Source: Aspidapion aeneum (lineage: Eukaryota; Arthropoda; Insecta; Coleoptera; Brentidae). Taken from it: a stretch of DNA of 64,000 bases. The DNA lies in the NCBI GenBank assembly GCA_963576565.1, contig OY755047.1, forward strand, positions 1,426,001 through 1,490,000, written 5' to 3'. Below the pieces are notes generated by a model. It saw only the letters and a program-made list of their open reading frames with translations, ran no database searches and was not told where the DNA came from. Made by a program: the position numbers and the translations under genes. Of the stretch, positions 24,083 through 34,973 are shown in pieces (the first letter of the stretch is position 1; every line of letters starts with the position of its first letter).

Positions 24083-25384
24083 CACAAAAAAGGACGGAAA
24101 GATATATGTGACAATTATAGAGGTATACCTGTAACTAGTACGCTAAGCAGAATATACGGTAAAATAAAAAGAAATAAAGTGGAAAGCAAATATAAAGACA
24201 TGGAGGCAGAAGAACAAGCCGGTTTTAGGGCGGGTAGATCGACTTCTGATCATCTCTTTTGTATAACCCAAGTTATTGAAAAGAAAATGGCATACAGACA
24301 AGAGAAGCATCTGCTTTACGTCGATTTGCAGAAGGCATATGATAGTATACCACTAAATCTACTTTGGAAAGCGTTGAAAAACACAAACATAAGCGTACAA
24401 CTAATTAAGGCCATCAAAGAGTTATACAGCAATAGTAAGGCAAAAGTTAAAATAAAAGCAAAACTAACCAAAGGCTTTCAACTAAATAAAGGTCTTAAAC
24501 AAGATTGCTGTATCTCGCCTACGCTCTTCAAGATATACTTGGAACAAGTCCTTAAAGTATGGAAGAGAAAATGCCAAAACATGGGAATTCCGTTGGACGA
24601 AACCACCTTGTATACTTTATTTTTCGCCGATGATCAGATAGTAGTGGCTCAGGATTATGACGACCTCGAATATATGACACGAAAACTAATAGTACAATAA
24701 GTGGGGACTAAGGGTTAATCTCAATAAGACAGAGTATATGTGTATCGGTGGAATGAAGCAGGATCTAATCTTAAATACCGGGCAGCGAATTTAGTCCTGT
24801 GATGAGTATAAATACTTAGGTCTAAAAATTATAGCTGACGGAACACTAGATAAAGCTATAAAAGATCGAAACGTACAAGGAAGAAAAACAATAACTTTAT
24901 TAAATGGAATAATTTGGGACCAAAGTATATCAAAACATAACAAAAAGCTTATATATAACACCATTGTAAAAAGTATTATTACATACGGCTCAGAAGTATG
25001 GCCAATCAAGGATAGAACAGAAAAAATGCTTTCCGCTACGGAGATGGACTATTGGAGAAGAGCAGCAGGGAAATCAAAAAGAGAAAGAGTTACAAGTCAA
25101 AGAATAAGAGAAATTATGAAAGTGGGTGAACGTACTTTAGTGGATGAAATAAGAACAAAACAACTGGTGTGGTACGGACATGTACAAACAATGAATGATG
25201 AAAGACTACCTAAACAAATACTACAATGGAAACCAACTGGCCTCAGAAAACGAGGACGGCCAAGGAGAAGCTGGAGAGAAGGAATAGACAGTGAAATAAG
25301 AATAAGAGGCCTAGATGATGAATTATGGGCAAACAGAAACGAGTGGAGATTGGGTATCGGAAGACGTAGAACGTTGTGAAACCG

Positions 25385-25400
<16 letters not shown>
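24083..25400 (+). pseudogene. LINE-A copy 3, RTE-like reverse transcriptase (longest copy)
   Basis: The most complete LINE-A copy. It begins in the RT domain at CDNYRGIPVTSTLSRIYG, then GFRAGRSTSDH, LLYVDLQKAYDSIP (motif A Asp near 24322), CCISPTLFKIY, and FFADDQIVV (catalytic box 24619-24636). A 5-bp deletion near 24692 shifts the frame, and a C-to-T change makes a stop at about 24791. The 3' frame (25026-25379) gives MDYWRRAAGKS, WYGHVQ and RGRPRRSWREGIDSEI, ending at GIGRRRTL. The endonuclease domain expected upstream is absent. The element ends in ACCGATAAA followed by a long TA tract. RT activity is lost. Confidence 0.9.
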
Positions 25401-25439
<39 letters not shown>

Positions 25440-25442
25440 ATA

Positions 25443-25492
<50 letters not shown>
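25389..25492. repeat. (TA)n microsatellite, interrupted
   Basis: Two TA runs separated by TTTAATATATTTA. It starts exactly at the 3' end of LINE-A copy 3, so it likely grew from the TA-rich tail of that LINE. Confidence 0.95.
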
Positions 25493-25493
<1 letters not shown>

Positions 25494-25539
25494 TTTGGTT
25501 TGTGACACTTTATTTGAAATGAGATTAACTTATAACAGA

Positions 25540-25630
25540 AGCTAGCGGCAGGGTAGTGCCGTGGTATGGTCGTCGGCTTCACATGCAGAAGGTACCAGGC
25601 TCGCGTCTCGATCAATGCAAAAACAAAAAA
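25540..25630 (+). other. Possible tRNA-derived SINE head
   Basis: GGTAGTGCCGTGGTATGGTC resembles an A-box region, and CAGGCTCGCGTCTCGATC, about 35 bp later, resembles a B-box-like GGTTCGANTCC. CGGCTTCACATGCAGAAGG between them is typical of insect tRNA-like SINE heads. The matches are imperfect and no second copy is in the window. Confidence 0.3.
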
Positions 25631-26160
25631 AAATCCGTCGCCCTGTCGCCCTCTTCCTTTTCAGCGTTCAACAGCCGTCAGCGAATAAGCATGCGATGCG
25701 ATGCATGCAAAAATATAAGTTTACCTTGAACATCGAGAATATGCGCAGGTGTAGTTCAGGAGCCGACACGCAGCCAGCCGAGGAACCAGGGATAATAACC
25801 CAGGAGCCTGCTACAAGTGCTATATAGTCGGTACCAGGATAGCGCCAGCATAAATCTCCTACAGTCAACTCACGACGACCACGACTGTTGCGCTGAAAAG
25901 AAAAGAAGTCTATCGTGTATAACCAAGTTCTGCTGGGACGAACAGCGGTGTTAGATAGATGCAAGTCTAACATGTAGCAGGACCACCTTTCGGAAGGGGA
26001 GTAAAAGCGTGGGTCCACTGAGTATACTTTCTACGCAGTCTAAAGATCCCTGCCCTCGATAAAGAGGTGTCAGGCAAAATTAAGTCCTCTTAGAGAAAGA
26101 AAACTTGCATCCTAAGGGGCACGTGCATCAGTTTGATATATGATGTACGGACAAATCGGG
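25631..26160. other. Unassigned, moderately GC-rich stretch
   Basis: This region is less AT-rich than its neighbours. The frames at 25561-25827 (+) and 25668-26018 (-) overlap and have no family features. It could be the body of the SINE-like unit, but I cannot support that. Confidence 0.35.
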
Positions 26161-27252
26161 GTTTATTTATTTATTTATTTATTTGGAATACTAACAGATA
26201 ACAAATATCCAAAACAAGTATTCACTAATAGCTAAACTTATATGTTTAAGAAAAAAAAGCCTAAACTAAAGATCGAAAATTAAACTTATATGTTTACGAA
26301 ACATGCCTAAACTAAGGATCGGCAATAAGTATTGCAACATTAATTAAAAACTGACTTAATTCTGGTTTTAAAAGCACTAAGACTAAGGTTAAAAATATCA
26401 ATGTTATTACAATAGTCATTATACAATTTGACCATTCTGACTAGGGGAGAATTCTGCCCTGAGCTAGTGTTCCTAAATGGAATTACAAAAGTCTGGTTAT
26501 GACGCAGTTGTCTATGAGGAATATAAAAACCAATTTGTGACAAGAGTTGTGGACAATCAACTAATCCATGAATTATTTTGTAAAAGAAAACCAAATCTGC
26601 AATGGCCCTTCTATCTCGAAGAGAAAGAATTTTGTTTTCTCTCCGAAAGTTGTTATAATCGCCATTTATATTGTGATGTTTTTTGTAGGATAGGTATTTA
26701 AGATATTTATTTTGTACTTCTTCTAAACGATCAATATATATCTGATACTGCGGGTTCCAGACAGAAGAGCCAAAGCTTAATTTACTTAAAACATAAGAGT
26801 TATATAAGGTTGATAGAGCCTTATCTGACGTAAATTCTTTTGATTGTCTAAAAATGTATCCTAGGATACGCATTGACTTGTTTACTATGTTATCAATGTT
26901 TTCTTCATAAAGCATTTTAGAGTCGATAATTATACCTAAATCTCGGATTGAATCAACACGTTTCAATGATTTATTCATTAATTTGTATTCAAAGATTATA
27001 GGTTAAAGATTATAGGTTTCGTGTTTCTTGTAAAAGTGATTTGATTACATTTATCGAGATTCAGGAACAAACTCTCGTTCTGGCAATATAAAACAAATCT
27101 ATTAAGATCAGCCTGGACTCTGAGGCAATCAGCTAAGCTATCAATTATAAAATATCCTTTGAAATCATCAGCAAAAGTCAGCATTTCTAAGTCTTGAAAA
27201 CATTTCTTCATGTTGTTTATATAGATATTAAACAGACAGGGGTTTGCGAAAA
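26161..27252 (-). pseudogene. LINE-D, jockey/CR1-type reverse transcriptase fragment
   Basis: Minus strand. The fragment starts at PCLFNIYINNM near 27250 and has an intact catalytic box LTFADDFKGYF, then LNLDKCNQITFTRN. A 14-bp tandem duplication (AAAGATTATAGGTT twice, 26991-27018) shifts the frame and separates it from the next frame (26978-26340). That frame has DLGIIIDSKM, LSTLYNSYVLSKL, VWNPQY, IDRLEEVQNKYLKYL and RRAIADLVFFYKIIHG, a normal jockey/CR1-type C-terminus, ending with a stop at 26340. The 3' UTR ends in an AAAT-type tail (TTTA repeats at about 26161-26183). The fragment is 5'-truncated, but the one RT motif seen is intact. Confidence 0.88.
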
Positions 27253-27604
27253 GGGCGCGACGAGACGGCGCTGGAGTTTCTCAGGAATTGAAAAGACGCA
27301 GAACTTTAAAAGCAGTTTCACTTTATTAAATCTCAACCGATCACCTCACCGTTAAACCTATTCTGGCTGTTTCCATTATTTAGGACAGATAGTTCACGAC
27401 ATCAGAATTATATACAGACAGAAGTAGCAGTAATCTATCTATTTATTTAGCTTTCTTCAAACAACCTTTGAACATAGGCCTCCTCCAATATCTTCCACTC
27501 TTCTCTGTCTGTCGCCGTGTTCATCCATCTAGTTCCCGCGTGTTTCTTCAAATCGTCGGCCCATCTCATTTGGGGTCTTCCCGAGGGATCATCGGCACCC
27601 TAAA

Positions 27605-27800
27605 ATTTTGTACAGCGTCCAACAGGACTTGGGTCCTGACGTGTACTGTTGGGTCCTGTTGAGTACTGTTGGGTACTGTCGTGTACTGTCAAGTACTGTT
27701 GGGTACTGTCGTGTACTGTCGAGTACTGTTGGGTCCTGTCGTGTACTGTTGGGTACTGTTGTGTATTGTCGAGTACTGTTGGGTCGTGTTGCGAGGTACA
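27605..27800 (+). repeat. 10-bp minisatellite, block 1
   Basis: Tandem decamers of the form GTACTGTCGT, GTACTGTTGG and GTCCTGTTGG, often alternating as 20- or 30-bp units. The same decamers make block 2 at 28075-28375. Confidence 0.95.
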
Positions 27801-27805
27801 AAGCG

Positions 27806-28045
27806 CGCCCTTGAAAAAACATGCGAGCAAAAAAAACAAAAAAAAAAAAGGTCATCATGTTTGGGGAAGGCCGACAGGGACAAAGCGCGCGCTCAAAAAA
27901 CTTGCGACCAAAAAAAAAAAAAACAAAAAAAAAAAAGGTCATCATGTTTGGGGAAGGCCGACAGGGACAAAGCGCGCGCTCGAAAAACTTGCGACCAAAA
28001 AAAAAAAACCAAAAAAAAAAAAAAGCTCATCATGTCTTTTCGCAT
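27806..28045 (+). repeat. Three copies of an 80-bp A-rich segment
   Basis: Each copy has GACAAAGCGCGCGCTC or a variant, a short CTTGCGACC segment, a broken A-run of 20-30 bp, and GGTCATCATGTTTGGGGAAG. It lies between the two minisatellite blocks. Confidence 0.9.
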
Positions 28046-28074
28046 CTACGCCACTGGTTGGGGTTGGGGGGTAG

Positions 28075-28375
28075 TGTCGAGTACTGTTGGGTCCTGTCGT
28101 GTACTGTCGCGTACTGTTGGGTACTGTCGTGTACTGTCGGGTACTGTTGGGTCCTGTCGTGTACTGTCGAGTACTGTTGGGTACTGTCGTGTACTGTCGA
28201 GTACTGTTGGGTACTGTCGTGTACTGTCGAGTACTGTTGGGTCCTGTCGTGGTACTGTCGAGTACTGTTGGGTACTGTCGTGTACTGTCGAGTACTGTCG
28301 TGTACTGTCGAGTACTATTGGGTCCTGTCGTGGTACTGTCGGGTCCTGTTGTGAAATTTGTACAGTACTGTTGAA
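28075..28375 (+). repeat. 10-bp minisatellite, block 2
   Basis: About 30 decamers (GTACTGTCGA, GTACTGTTGG, GTCCTGTCGT, GTACTGTCGT) in alternating order, as in block 1. Confidence 0.95.
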
Positions 28376-28819
28376 AGCTGATGACCCCTTGGGTCTTCCC
28401 CTACTTTTTTATTTTCCCAAGGTCTCTAGTTTAAAATACATTTGTACCATCGATCGTCTTTCTATCTAATATTATAACCGGCAAATTTCCATTTTAATTT
28501 TGCTACTTCTCTGACCTCGCTTACTTTTTTTTTATTTCTTATCCATTTATTCCTTCTTCTATCTGTTAGCTTTATATGTATCATTTATCTTTCCATTGAT
28601 TTTTGGGCTTTTGTTACCTTTTACATGTCTGGGATCTATAGATGAGTACAGGAAGGATACATTGGTTATACACTTTCGTTTTGAGAAGCTGAGGATAATT
28701 TTTATTTGTTAATATGTTGCTTAATTTACCGAATGCTGCCCAGGCCAATCTTACTCGTCTCTTGATTTCAGTTGTTTGGTTTTTTTTTAGTTTAATAATA
28801 ATTTGGCCCAGATATATAT

Positions 28820-29617
28820 CGCACACCCGCTGAAAAAGAGTCACAACTCAAAAATCGCCCTTATTGAGATAAACCTGCCGCCATCATCGAAATAACTTGT
28901 ACTTTCTTCCATAAAAGCGTCACATTTATGTTTCGACAATTCATCGCGAAATGGCGATGTGACTCTTTTATTTTGTCCAGTTTAGCTGAGGATGCGTTCC
29001 TTTACAGTGTCACTTTTGACTTTATAACAGCGTGAACGTGGAGTTTCATGCTGAAAAGAGTCACATTTCGAGTTGTGAAGGTTTTTCTTGTGAACTATTG
29101 GTTAAATCTGACCCATATAACAAGTAAAATACTGTTCTTTTTTGTGTTGTGACTGTTTTTTCGAATTGTTCAGTGTAATTGGAATTAAGGAGAATAAGAA
29201 AAAAATCTTTTGAATTTATTAGAGAATAATCACATTCCCAGTTGTTATTTAGCATTTTATAACTCGTTGTAAAAATAAATACAAAGTTTCTTCTTTATTT
29301 GTTTTCTTTTTTTATATTATTGACCATCCTGTGTGACATCCTGATTTACAACGTCATGATGCCTTGTTCTAAAAAAGTGTCACAATATCGGGTTTTTGTC
29401 TTTTTTTTAACTAAAAACGACAAAAATCATTTTTTCTGAGAAACGTACTGCACCAATTACATAGAGTTAATAGGTTCCTGTTGATATAAAATAACATGTT
29501 AACTCGTAATTTGTCATGTAAGTGAAAAATGAATCTCTCTAATGAACTAAATTCTTTAACAGCGATTTTCTCAAAACAATGTTTTTTGAGTTGTGACTAT
29601 TTTTTAGCGGTGGTGCG
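28820..29617. mobile_element. TIR DNA element, 798 bp, inserted in LINE-C
   Basis: The left end CGCACACCCGCTGAAAAAGA continues with GTCACAACTCAAAAA. The inverted right end reads CGCACCACCGCTAAAAAATA and then GTCACAACTCAAAAA. The flanks are AT repeats (ATATAT on both sides), so the duplication length is uncertain. The motif GAGTCACA or GTGTCACA recurs internally near 28968, 29054 and 29382. It is non-coding. Confidence 0.7.
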
Positions 29618-30613
29618 ATATATTCCTCTACTTATTCTATTTTTTCTTGGTTTATTCTGATGATGGTATGATTTTAGTTGTAGTGTAGTTTATACTCATG
29701 GGTCTATATTTTTAGCTGTGGTATCCAGTTCTTCCATTATTTTTATTAGTTCTTTGTTCTTATCTGTTATTAAGGCGATATCTAAGTTTTAAAAACATCT
29801 TCTAGGGCCTGGGTAAATAGTTTAGGGATATTGTGTCACCCTGTCTGACACCTCTTCTTATGCGGATTGATTTGGTTCGTTCGTGGATTTTGATTGATGT
29901 TGTTGCTTTGCTATATTTATTGGTTATTAAGTCTGTATATCTGTGATATATTCGGCTTTTACTGCCCCATGCTTAATGCTATCGAAAGCTTTTTCCAAGT
30001 CTATAAACGCAATATATAGTGGAATGTTGTATTCATTGGCTCGTTCTATTAGGATTTTCATGGTTAATAGGTGGGCAACTGTACTGAAACCTTTTCTGAA
30101 GCCTGCTTGCTCTTTTAATAGATATCACTCAAATTTTTTTGTTAGACTATCTGTTAATATTTTTGTGAAAAGCTTATAAATTACATTGACGAGTGTTATA
30201 GGTAGATAGTTTTTATCGCTTTCTTGTGTAAATTAATGGTTATGGATTCTTTCCAGTTGTTTGGGATTATTTTTTATTTTAGTATTTTATTCAGGAAAAT
30301 ATGGAGGGTATTAACTTCAGCTTTACCACCGTACTTGAGCACTTCTGCCGTTACTTTGTCTTTTCCAGGCGATTTGTGGCCACATTTGTTTACTTTCAAG
30401 AAAATCATATTGTCTTATTTATAGAAAAAACTTTCTAGCATAAATAAATTTTGATTCTACTTTCAAGAAAATTAACGTTTTGTTTTATTAAGAAATGCTG
30501 ATGAGAAAAAACAAAGTTTTGCATTTGTTTTGATTAATTTGAAATTTTTCCCTTAGACTTCTGTTTGTTCAAATGGCTAAACTTTTCAGATTTATACATT
30601 CTTCAAATATTAT

Positions 30614-30996
30614 ATAGGGTGTTTCAAAATTCAGTAAAATAATTTTATGTTCAATTCGTTAAGTGATTTCAAGACAAAATTTTCATATAAACATAGGTCC
30701 CCAAACGCCTTATTTTTGAGATACAAGGTGATAAAATTTACTTTTTTATATAGTTCTTTGTTTATATTTCGTGCAGTTTTTGAGATATTTAGTTAAAATT
30801 TGACACGTGTATTACGCTATAGACACTACACTATTAGGCATGCCAAATAAGAGAAAAAATCTACAGAGTGATACTTTTCAGGGGACTATAAAAAACAAAA
30901 TTTTAACACTCTTTATCTTGAAAACTAAGCGTTTGGGTCAATTACTCAAGGAAATTAAGATTAAAATTATATTATTGAATTTTGAAACACCCTGTA
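30614..30996. mobile_element. TA-flanked MITE, about 383 bp
   Basis: The left end AGGGTGTTTCAAAATTCAGT and the inverse of the right end AGGGTGTTTCAAAATTCAAT agree over about 34 bp. The flanks are TA. The frame at 30807-31181 crosses from this element into the next and has no family features. Confidence 0.7.
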
Positions 30997-30998
30997 TA

Positions 30999-32369
30999 TA
31001 CACGGTGTTTCACGAACATCGAAACAGGGGCCTTTTTTGTATTTGGAGACCGAATTTGGAGAAACGCTCGGACACGTCGATTTTGTTTGTGAGGGGGACA
31101 CTTTTTGGCTTTCTTGAATTTTTGAGGGGTATGCTTTACCCCTATATTAGCTCACACATATACTATACTATAGTAGTGTGAGCTATGGTGATCCTAATTT
31201 TTTCGAGAAAAAAAAAGTTGCTCCGATTTCAAAAATTTTTATATATCTTTGCGTTTCAGATGATTTTGAACCTTTTTTGTTGCGCCGTCTGTCTGTATGT
31301 CTGTAACGACCAACGCGCATAACTCAAAAACCGCTTGGCCGATTAATGAAATTTGGTACCTAGGCTGGGTCTTGGGTCGAGATGGTCCCATTTAAAAATG
31401 AACAAAATCCACCGAACAGAAACCAAATAAAAGGGTGGGGGTAGATTTCAAAAATTAGAGTTTATGTGAAAATATGGCGTGTGTGATATCAAACGAAAGG
31501 TAATTGAGTCTGCAGTTAAACAAAATACATTTTAATTTATTTAAAAAAAAAGGGTGGGAGTATATTTTAAAAATTAGAGTTTAAGTGAAAATATGGCGTG
31601 TGTGATATCAAACGAAAGGTAATTGAGTCCGGAGTTTAACAAAATACATTTTAGTTTTTTGTTTTTTTTAAGGGTGGGGGTAGATTTAAAAAATTTGAGT
31701 TTAAGTCAAAACATGGCTTGTGTGGTATCAAACAAAAGGTAATTTAGTCTGGAGTTAAATAAAATATATTTCAGTTTTTAGTTATATTAGCTCACACGTA
31801 CACTATAACTATAGTACCTAGTGTGAGCTTAGGGGCCCATATATTGGCAGAGTATTTTAAATAGGGAGAGTGTGTCTAGTGATACCTTGTTTTGAAGGCC
31901 TTTTAAATATCCTTACAATCGTGTAAAAATTTCAAAAATCTACCCATTTGTTTTTGAGACAGACAGACCTTCAAACTTTCAAGTTTATCATGGACTGATA
32001 AAATAAAATTTTAATTAGAATTTTATATTTTTTGGATTTAATTTTTAATTTTATCATTACATGTTAAATTTGAAAATGTTAAAGCAAATATCTCAAAAAC
32101 TAATCGAAGGATTTTCGAAACTTTTATACGGTTGTAAAGATATTCAAGAAAGCTTTAATACAAGGTATCACTAGATCTACTTTTCCTATTCAAAATATAG
32201 GGGTAAAGTATACTCCTCGAAGGGGGTTCGTGCTACAAAAATTTCAAGATCAAGATCAAGCCAAAAAGTGTCCCCATCGCTACCAAAATCGACGTGTCCG
32301 AACGTTTCTCCAAATTCGCACTTTAAATACCCAAAAAGGCCTGTTTCGATGTTCGTAAAACACCGTGTA
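30999..32369. mobile_element. Long inverted-repeat element (TA-flanked) with HINE-like insertion
   Basis: Left arm TACACGGTGTTTCACGAACA and inverted right arm TACACGGTGTTTTACGAACA begin about 300-bp arms. The arms share CGGACACGTCGATTTTG, GGGGACACTTTTTGGCTT and CTAGTGATACCTTGT. The left arm is split at 31149-31856 by a HINE-like element. TA lies outside both ends. Without the insertion the element would be about 660 bp. It is non-coding. Confidence 0.8.
31149..31856 (+). mobile_element. HINE-like element copy 2, 708 bp
   Basis: Starts AGCTCACACATATACTATAC, forming a dyad with GTGTGAGCT. The head segment that makes up the 103-bp satellite follows, then a short GTCTGTCT/GTAT tract, AACGACCAACGCGCATAAC and the internal 115-bp repeats. 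A second dyad is at CTATAACTATAGTACC, and the end is GGCAGAGTATT. The right arm of the host inverted repeat provides an empty site, showing precise insertion between T residues without target duplication. Confidence 0.85.
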
Positions 32370-32371
32370 TA

Positions 32372-33160
32372 AAAATATACCTACATTTTATGGTGTGGCC
32401 AAATAGATGCGAAAAAACTAGACTATAAATTAAAACTAATTCACCTTTGAAGAAAGAATAAAGAATTAATTAATTAATAAAACAAAAGTTTTTTATTGCA
32501 GAAAAATTTCGTGTTTTTCCCGCTAAAGCTAATCAAGCCGAGCGGTCGCTATAACGAGCTAACTGTAGCTATGTAGCTATTTAGATAGACAGCTACTCCT
32601 AATTTAGCTTCGGTAAGCCTGTCTGTCTGTTCCAGCCGACCGTTCCACATTCACTCAGAAATATTTCGAAATTTTTTTTACTGCTGCCTTAATAATTACA
32701 AAAACTCTCAAAGAAATTAAAGAATATTAGAATGAAAGATACCAGGGACCTTTTGGCATATACTTAATATTCCAATACTCCCTGTTACCTATTTACATAA
32801 CGGTTGGCTTTTGATGCAAACATTCAGAAATAAAGGTACGAAAAATGCACAGATACCAAATTTACATAGATAGAATTTTTGTCAACTGTACGCCGATGAT
32901 TTGACGTAACGAATACAAGAATAAAATAATATTCATGCGTAAAAGTATAACCAATCAGGACATTTTATCTTAAGGACCGCAAAAAGGATAGAGTTATACC
33001 CATTGATATTGCTATTTCAAATATGTTTGCATTCTGCATCGTAAGGTACCGTAGGTATTGCAATAATACGTACTATATGGAAATAATATGCATATGTCTT
33101 TGAAAGCAACCAATCAAGTCTTTTTTGTTTAAAGACCCCAAGGAATATTATGTACATGAC
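32372..33160. other. Intergenic, nothing recognised
   Basis: AT-rich sequence without TIRs or a supported frame. A short GTAGCTATGTAGCTATTTAG motif and a three-unit GTCTGTCTGT occur near 32570 and 32620. Confidence 0.5.
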
Positions 33161-33161
33161 T

Positions 33162-33273
33162 TTATCCCTTACTAAACGATAATGTTTGACCTTACTTGTG
33201 TTCGAATAACGCAGGCTACTAGTTTCTTTGTTTAGAGACAGTGATGCCGCGCATATAACGTTATGACAAAATA
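33162..33273. repeat. Dispersed repeat, copy 1 (about 110 bp)
   Basis: CCCTTACTAAACGATAATGT, GACCTTACTTGTGTTCGAAT and GCATATAACGTTATGACA recur with small differences at 60790-60905. The overlapping minus-strand frame (33017-33283) looks like chance. Confidence 0.8.
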
Positions 33274-33400
33274 TAATGTACATTTAAAATATTTTTGATA
33301 CCAGACAATTATTCCAAGAGCTGCCAATGCGGGGTAATCCGCAGATTTAGTATTATGTCAATTATTGAAAATTATTTTTTATAAAAACTGATAAATATGT

Positions 33401-33430
33401 GTTATTTGGCAACAGTGTTTACCAAATAAC
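33401..33430. repeat. Small hairpin
   Basis: GTTATTTGG and CCAAATAAC form a perfect 9-bp stem around a 12-nt loop. Confidence 0.6.
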
Positions 33431-33450
33431 CAAAACTCATATTATGTGGA

Positions 33451-33707
33451 GTGTGCTAAAAAAAAAGAAGCACACAATACACAATCCTAATTCTTTATTT
33501 TTCTGGCGGTTTTTCACTTGTATTGGTTTTTCCCTAGTTGTTTTTGGAACTTTTTAATTAATTTTGCCTAAAGAACACAAAACAGCCATTTGACAGTTAA
33601 ATAAAGGATAACAAAAATAACGCAAATAAAAATTGTGTCTGCAAAAGGTCAACATTGGACTTCTAAATAAAATTTTCCGGTCTCAACTGAATGGGACCGG
33701 TAAACAA
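33451..33707 (+). repeat. Flanking repeat U, copy 1
   Basis: Begins with the hairpin-like GTGTGCT, an A-run, and AGCACACAATACACA. It ends at CCGGTCTCAACTGAATGGGA and CCGGTAAACAA. It lies immediately left of element X copy 2 and recurs in the same orientation on the right (34974-36150). It contains GGACTTCTAAATAAAATTTT, the uninterrupted form of the target hit by the foldback element at 35199. Confidence 0.85.
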
Positions 33708-33710
33708 CCG

Positions 33711-34966
33711 TGTAACAAAACGGGATTTGAATATAAATGGTATTTTTGCCATTTATAAGTTTTTAAATATTTTTAATTAAATATTGTTTTTGACATCAAC
33801 AAGCAATAATTATATTGAAGACTAGGTTAAGATTAAGTAAAATTTATAGAAACTCCGGCGACTTGTTTTTTGGCATAGATTCAGGTTCGCTGTATTTGAG
33901 TAAAAGTTGTATTCGGCTAATATGTCCTTTGAGCCACTAACATCAAAATAATTCATATTTTGTAACTGGAAACAAATTAGCTATTTTAAACTTTTAAAAA
34001 ACACACTGTGTAATTTTAACTTTATCGATTTTCTGAGTCCACGCATCTTTCAATTGCGGTGGTATTTTGTCTCTTTGTCTTTCTCGCCAATGCGAGAGAG
34101 CTTAAGTTTCAAACCACGACAACGGCAGGCCAAGAATGTCTTGGACAAGAAAACCGTTAAAGAAAGCTTAGATTTTAGACCAATCAGCTAGCGGCAAGCT
34201 AAGAACGCCTAGAGAGCAGGGTACTGAAACTTTCGAAAGTCGGGAGGGAAATCACTCTTTATTACACTTCTTAAGGGGGGTTTTATTTCACCTGGGGAAA
34301 TTTATCAATTATTTTAACATTGTATAAAACTGTTAACTTTATTATTCATAATTATTTTAGTCTTTTCTTTTGGAGTTTATTAATTTTAAAGCTTTTAATT
34401 ATTACTGTTTCCAGTGTTTTGAAATAATGTTTTTAACTATTCTATGGTTTTTTTTAACATCAAAATACAAACCATTCGTTGCCCTAAAATCGGCATTTTT
34501 ATTCAATAATAGATCCCAAACCTAAACAGTAATATTAAGTAAATTAAACAGTTGAGAAAAGTTTCACGTATTCAATCAACGTTTATAATGTATATATTTA
34601 CAACAAATAGATAAAAGGTTTATAAAACCTAAAAGTTTAAGAAGTGTAAATATTTGAATACAAAAGTTTAATAGTAGTAAAAAGTTGATATTCAATTAAT
34701 AAATATAAGAAGTGAAAGTGTGAAGCTACAAGAAGAAAATTGAAAAGGCATGTATGATTTTCCTACATTATTTTTACATTTGAGAAAAACGTTTATAGCA
34801 TACTTTTCCTCCAAGAATCGTCAAATTCCCTTTCGAGAACAAATAAGTAATAACATTTAATATTTTTATAATTTATATAAGTTGTAGCCTAAGTTGGTAG
34901 CTCACAACATTTAAGCCTTGGCCACTTGAGATGACAGTACCACTGTCATACTAGGCCCCTGTTACA
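33711..34966 (-). mobile_element. LTR-like element X, copy 2 (inverted)
   Basis: Minus-strand copy of the element at 22543-23815, 1,256 bp, with the same TGTAACA/TGTTACA ends and the same TATA-like core. The bases next to its ends do not repeat, so there is no target duplication. Instead it sits between two direct copies of repeat U. Confidence 0.75.
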
Positions 34967-34973
34967 CTGTAGA

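Larger units (their letters stand above)
27583..28390. mobile_element. MULE-like TIR element with internal minisatellites, 808 bp
   Basis: GGGTCTTCCC is present at 27573-27582 and again at 28391-28400, a perfect 10-bp target duplication. The imperfect TIRs are GAGGGATCATCGGC and, inverted, AAGGGGTCATCAGC. It interrupts LINE-C. A duplication of 9-11 bp is characteristic of Mutator-like elements. The interior is made of two minisatellite blocks and three copies of an 80-bp segment. The long frames here, rich in YCWVLS, are repeat artefacts. Confidence 0.65.
27445..30400 (-). pseudogene. LINE-C copy 2, RTE-like LINE split by two TIR elements
   Basis: Read on the minus strand from about 30400. 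The first pieces are CGHKSPGKDKVTAEVLKYGG, then RT pieces including RGVRQGDTIS and ALEDVF, and a degraded box region (DIALITDKNKELIKIMEEL). Coding then jumps over the insertion at 28820-29617 to YLGQIIIKLKKNQTTEIKRR, RLAWAAFGKLSNIL and LPVLIYRSQT. After the second insertion (27583-28390) it ends with QMRWADDLKKHAGTRW and TATDREEW. Frameshifts and stops are frequent. Frames on the plus strand here (29943-30179, 30224-30424) are antisense shadows. Confidence 0.8.

Noticed and set aside
25097..25615. 172-codon minus-strand frame with poly-YI
   Set aside because: Antisense of LINE-A 3' end plus the TA microsatellite.
27589..28469. Open frames up to 266 codons rich in YCWVLSCTV
   Set aside because: Products of the decamer minisatellite and A-runs inside a transposable element; overlapping frames on both strands look equally open.
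29943..30424. Plus-strand frames of 66-78 codons
   Set aside because: Antisense to LINE-C; the minus strand carries the recognisable RT motifs.
33017..33283. 88-codon minus-strand frame
   Set aside because: No family pattern, and it overlaps a dispersed non-coding repeat also at 60790.
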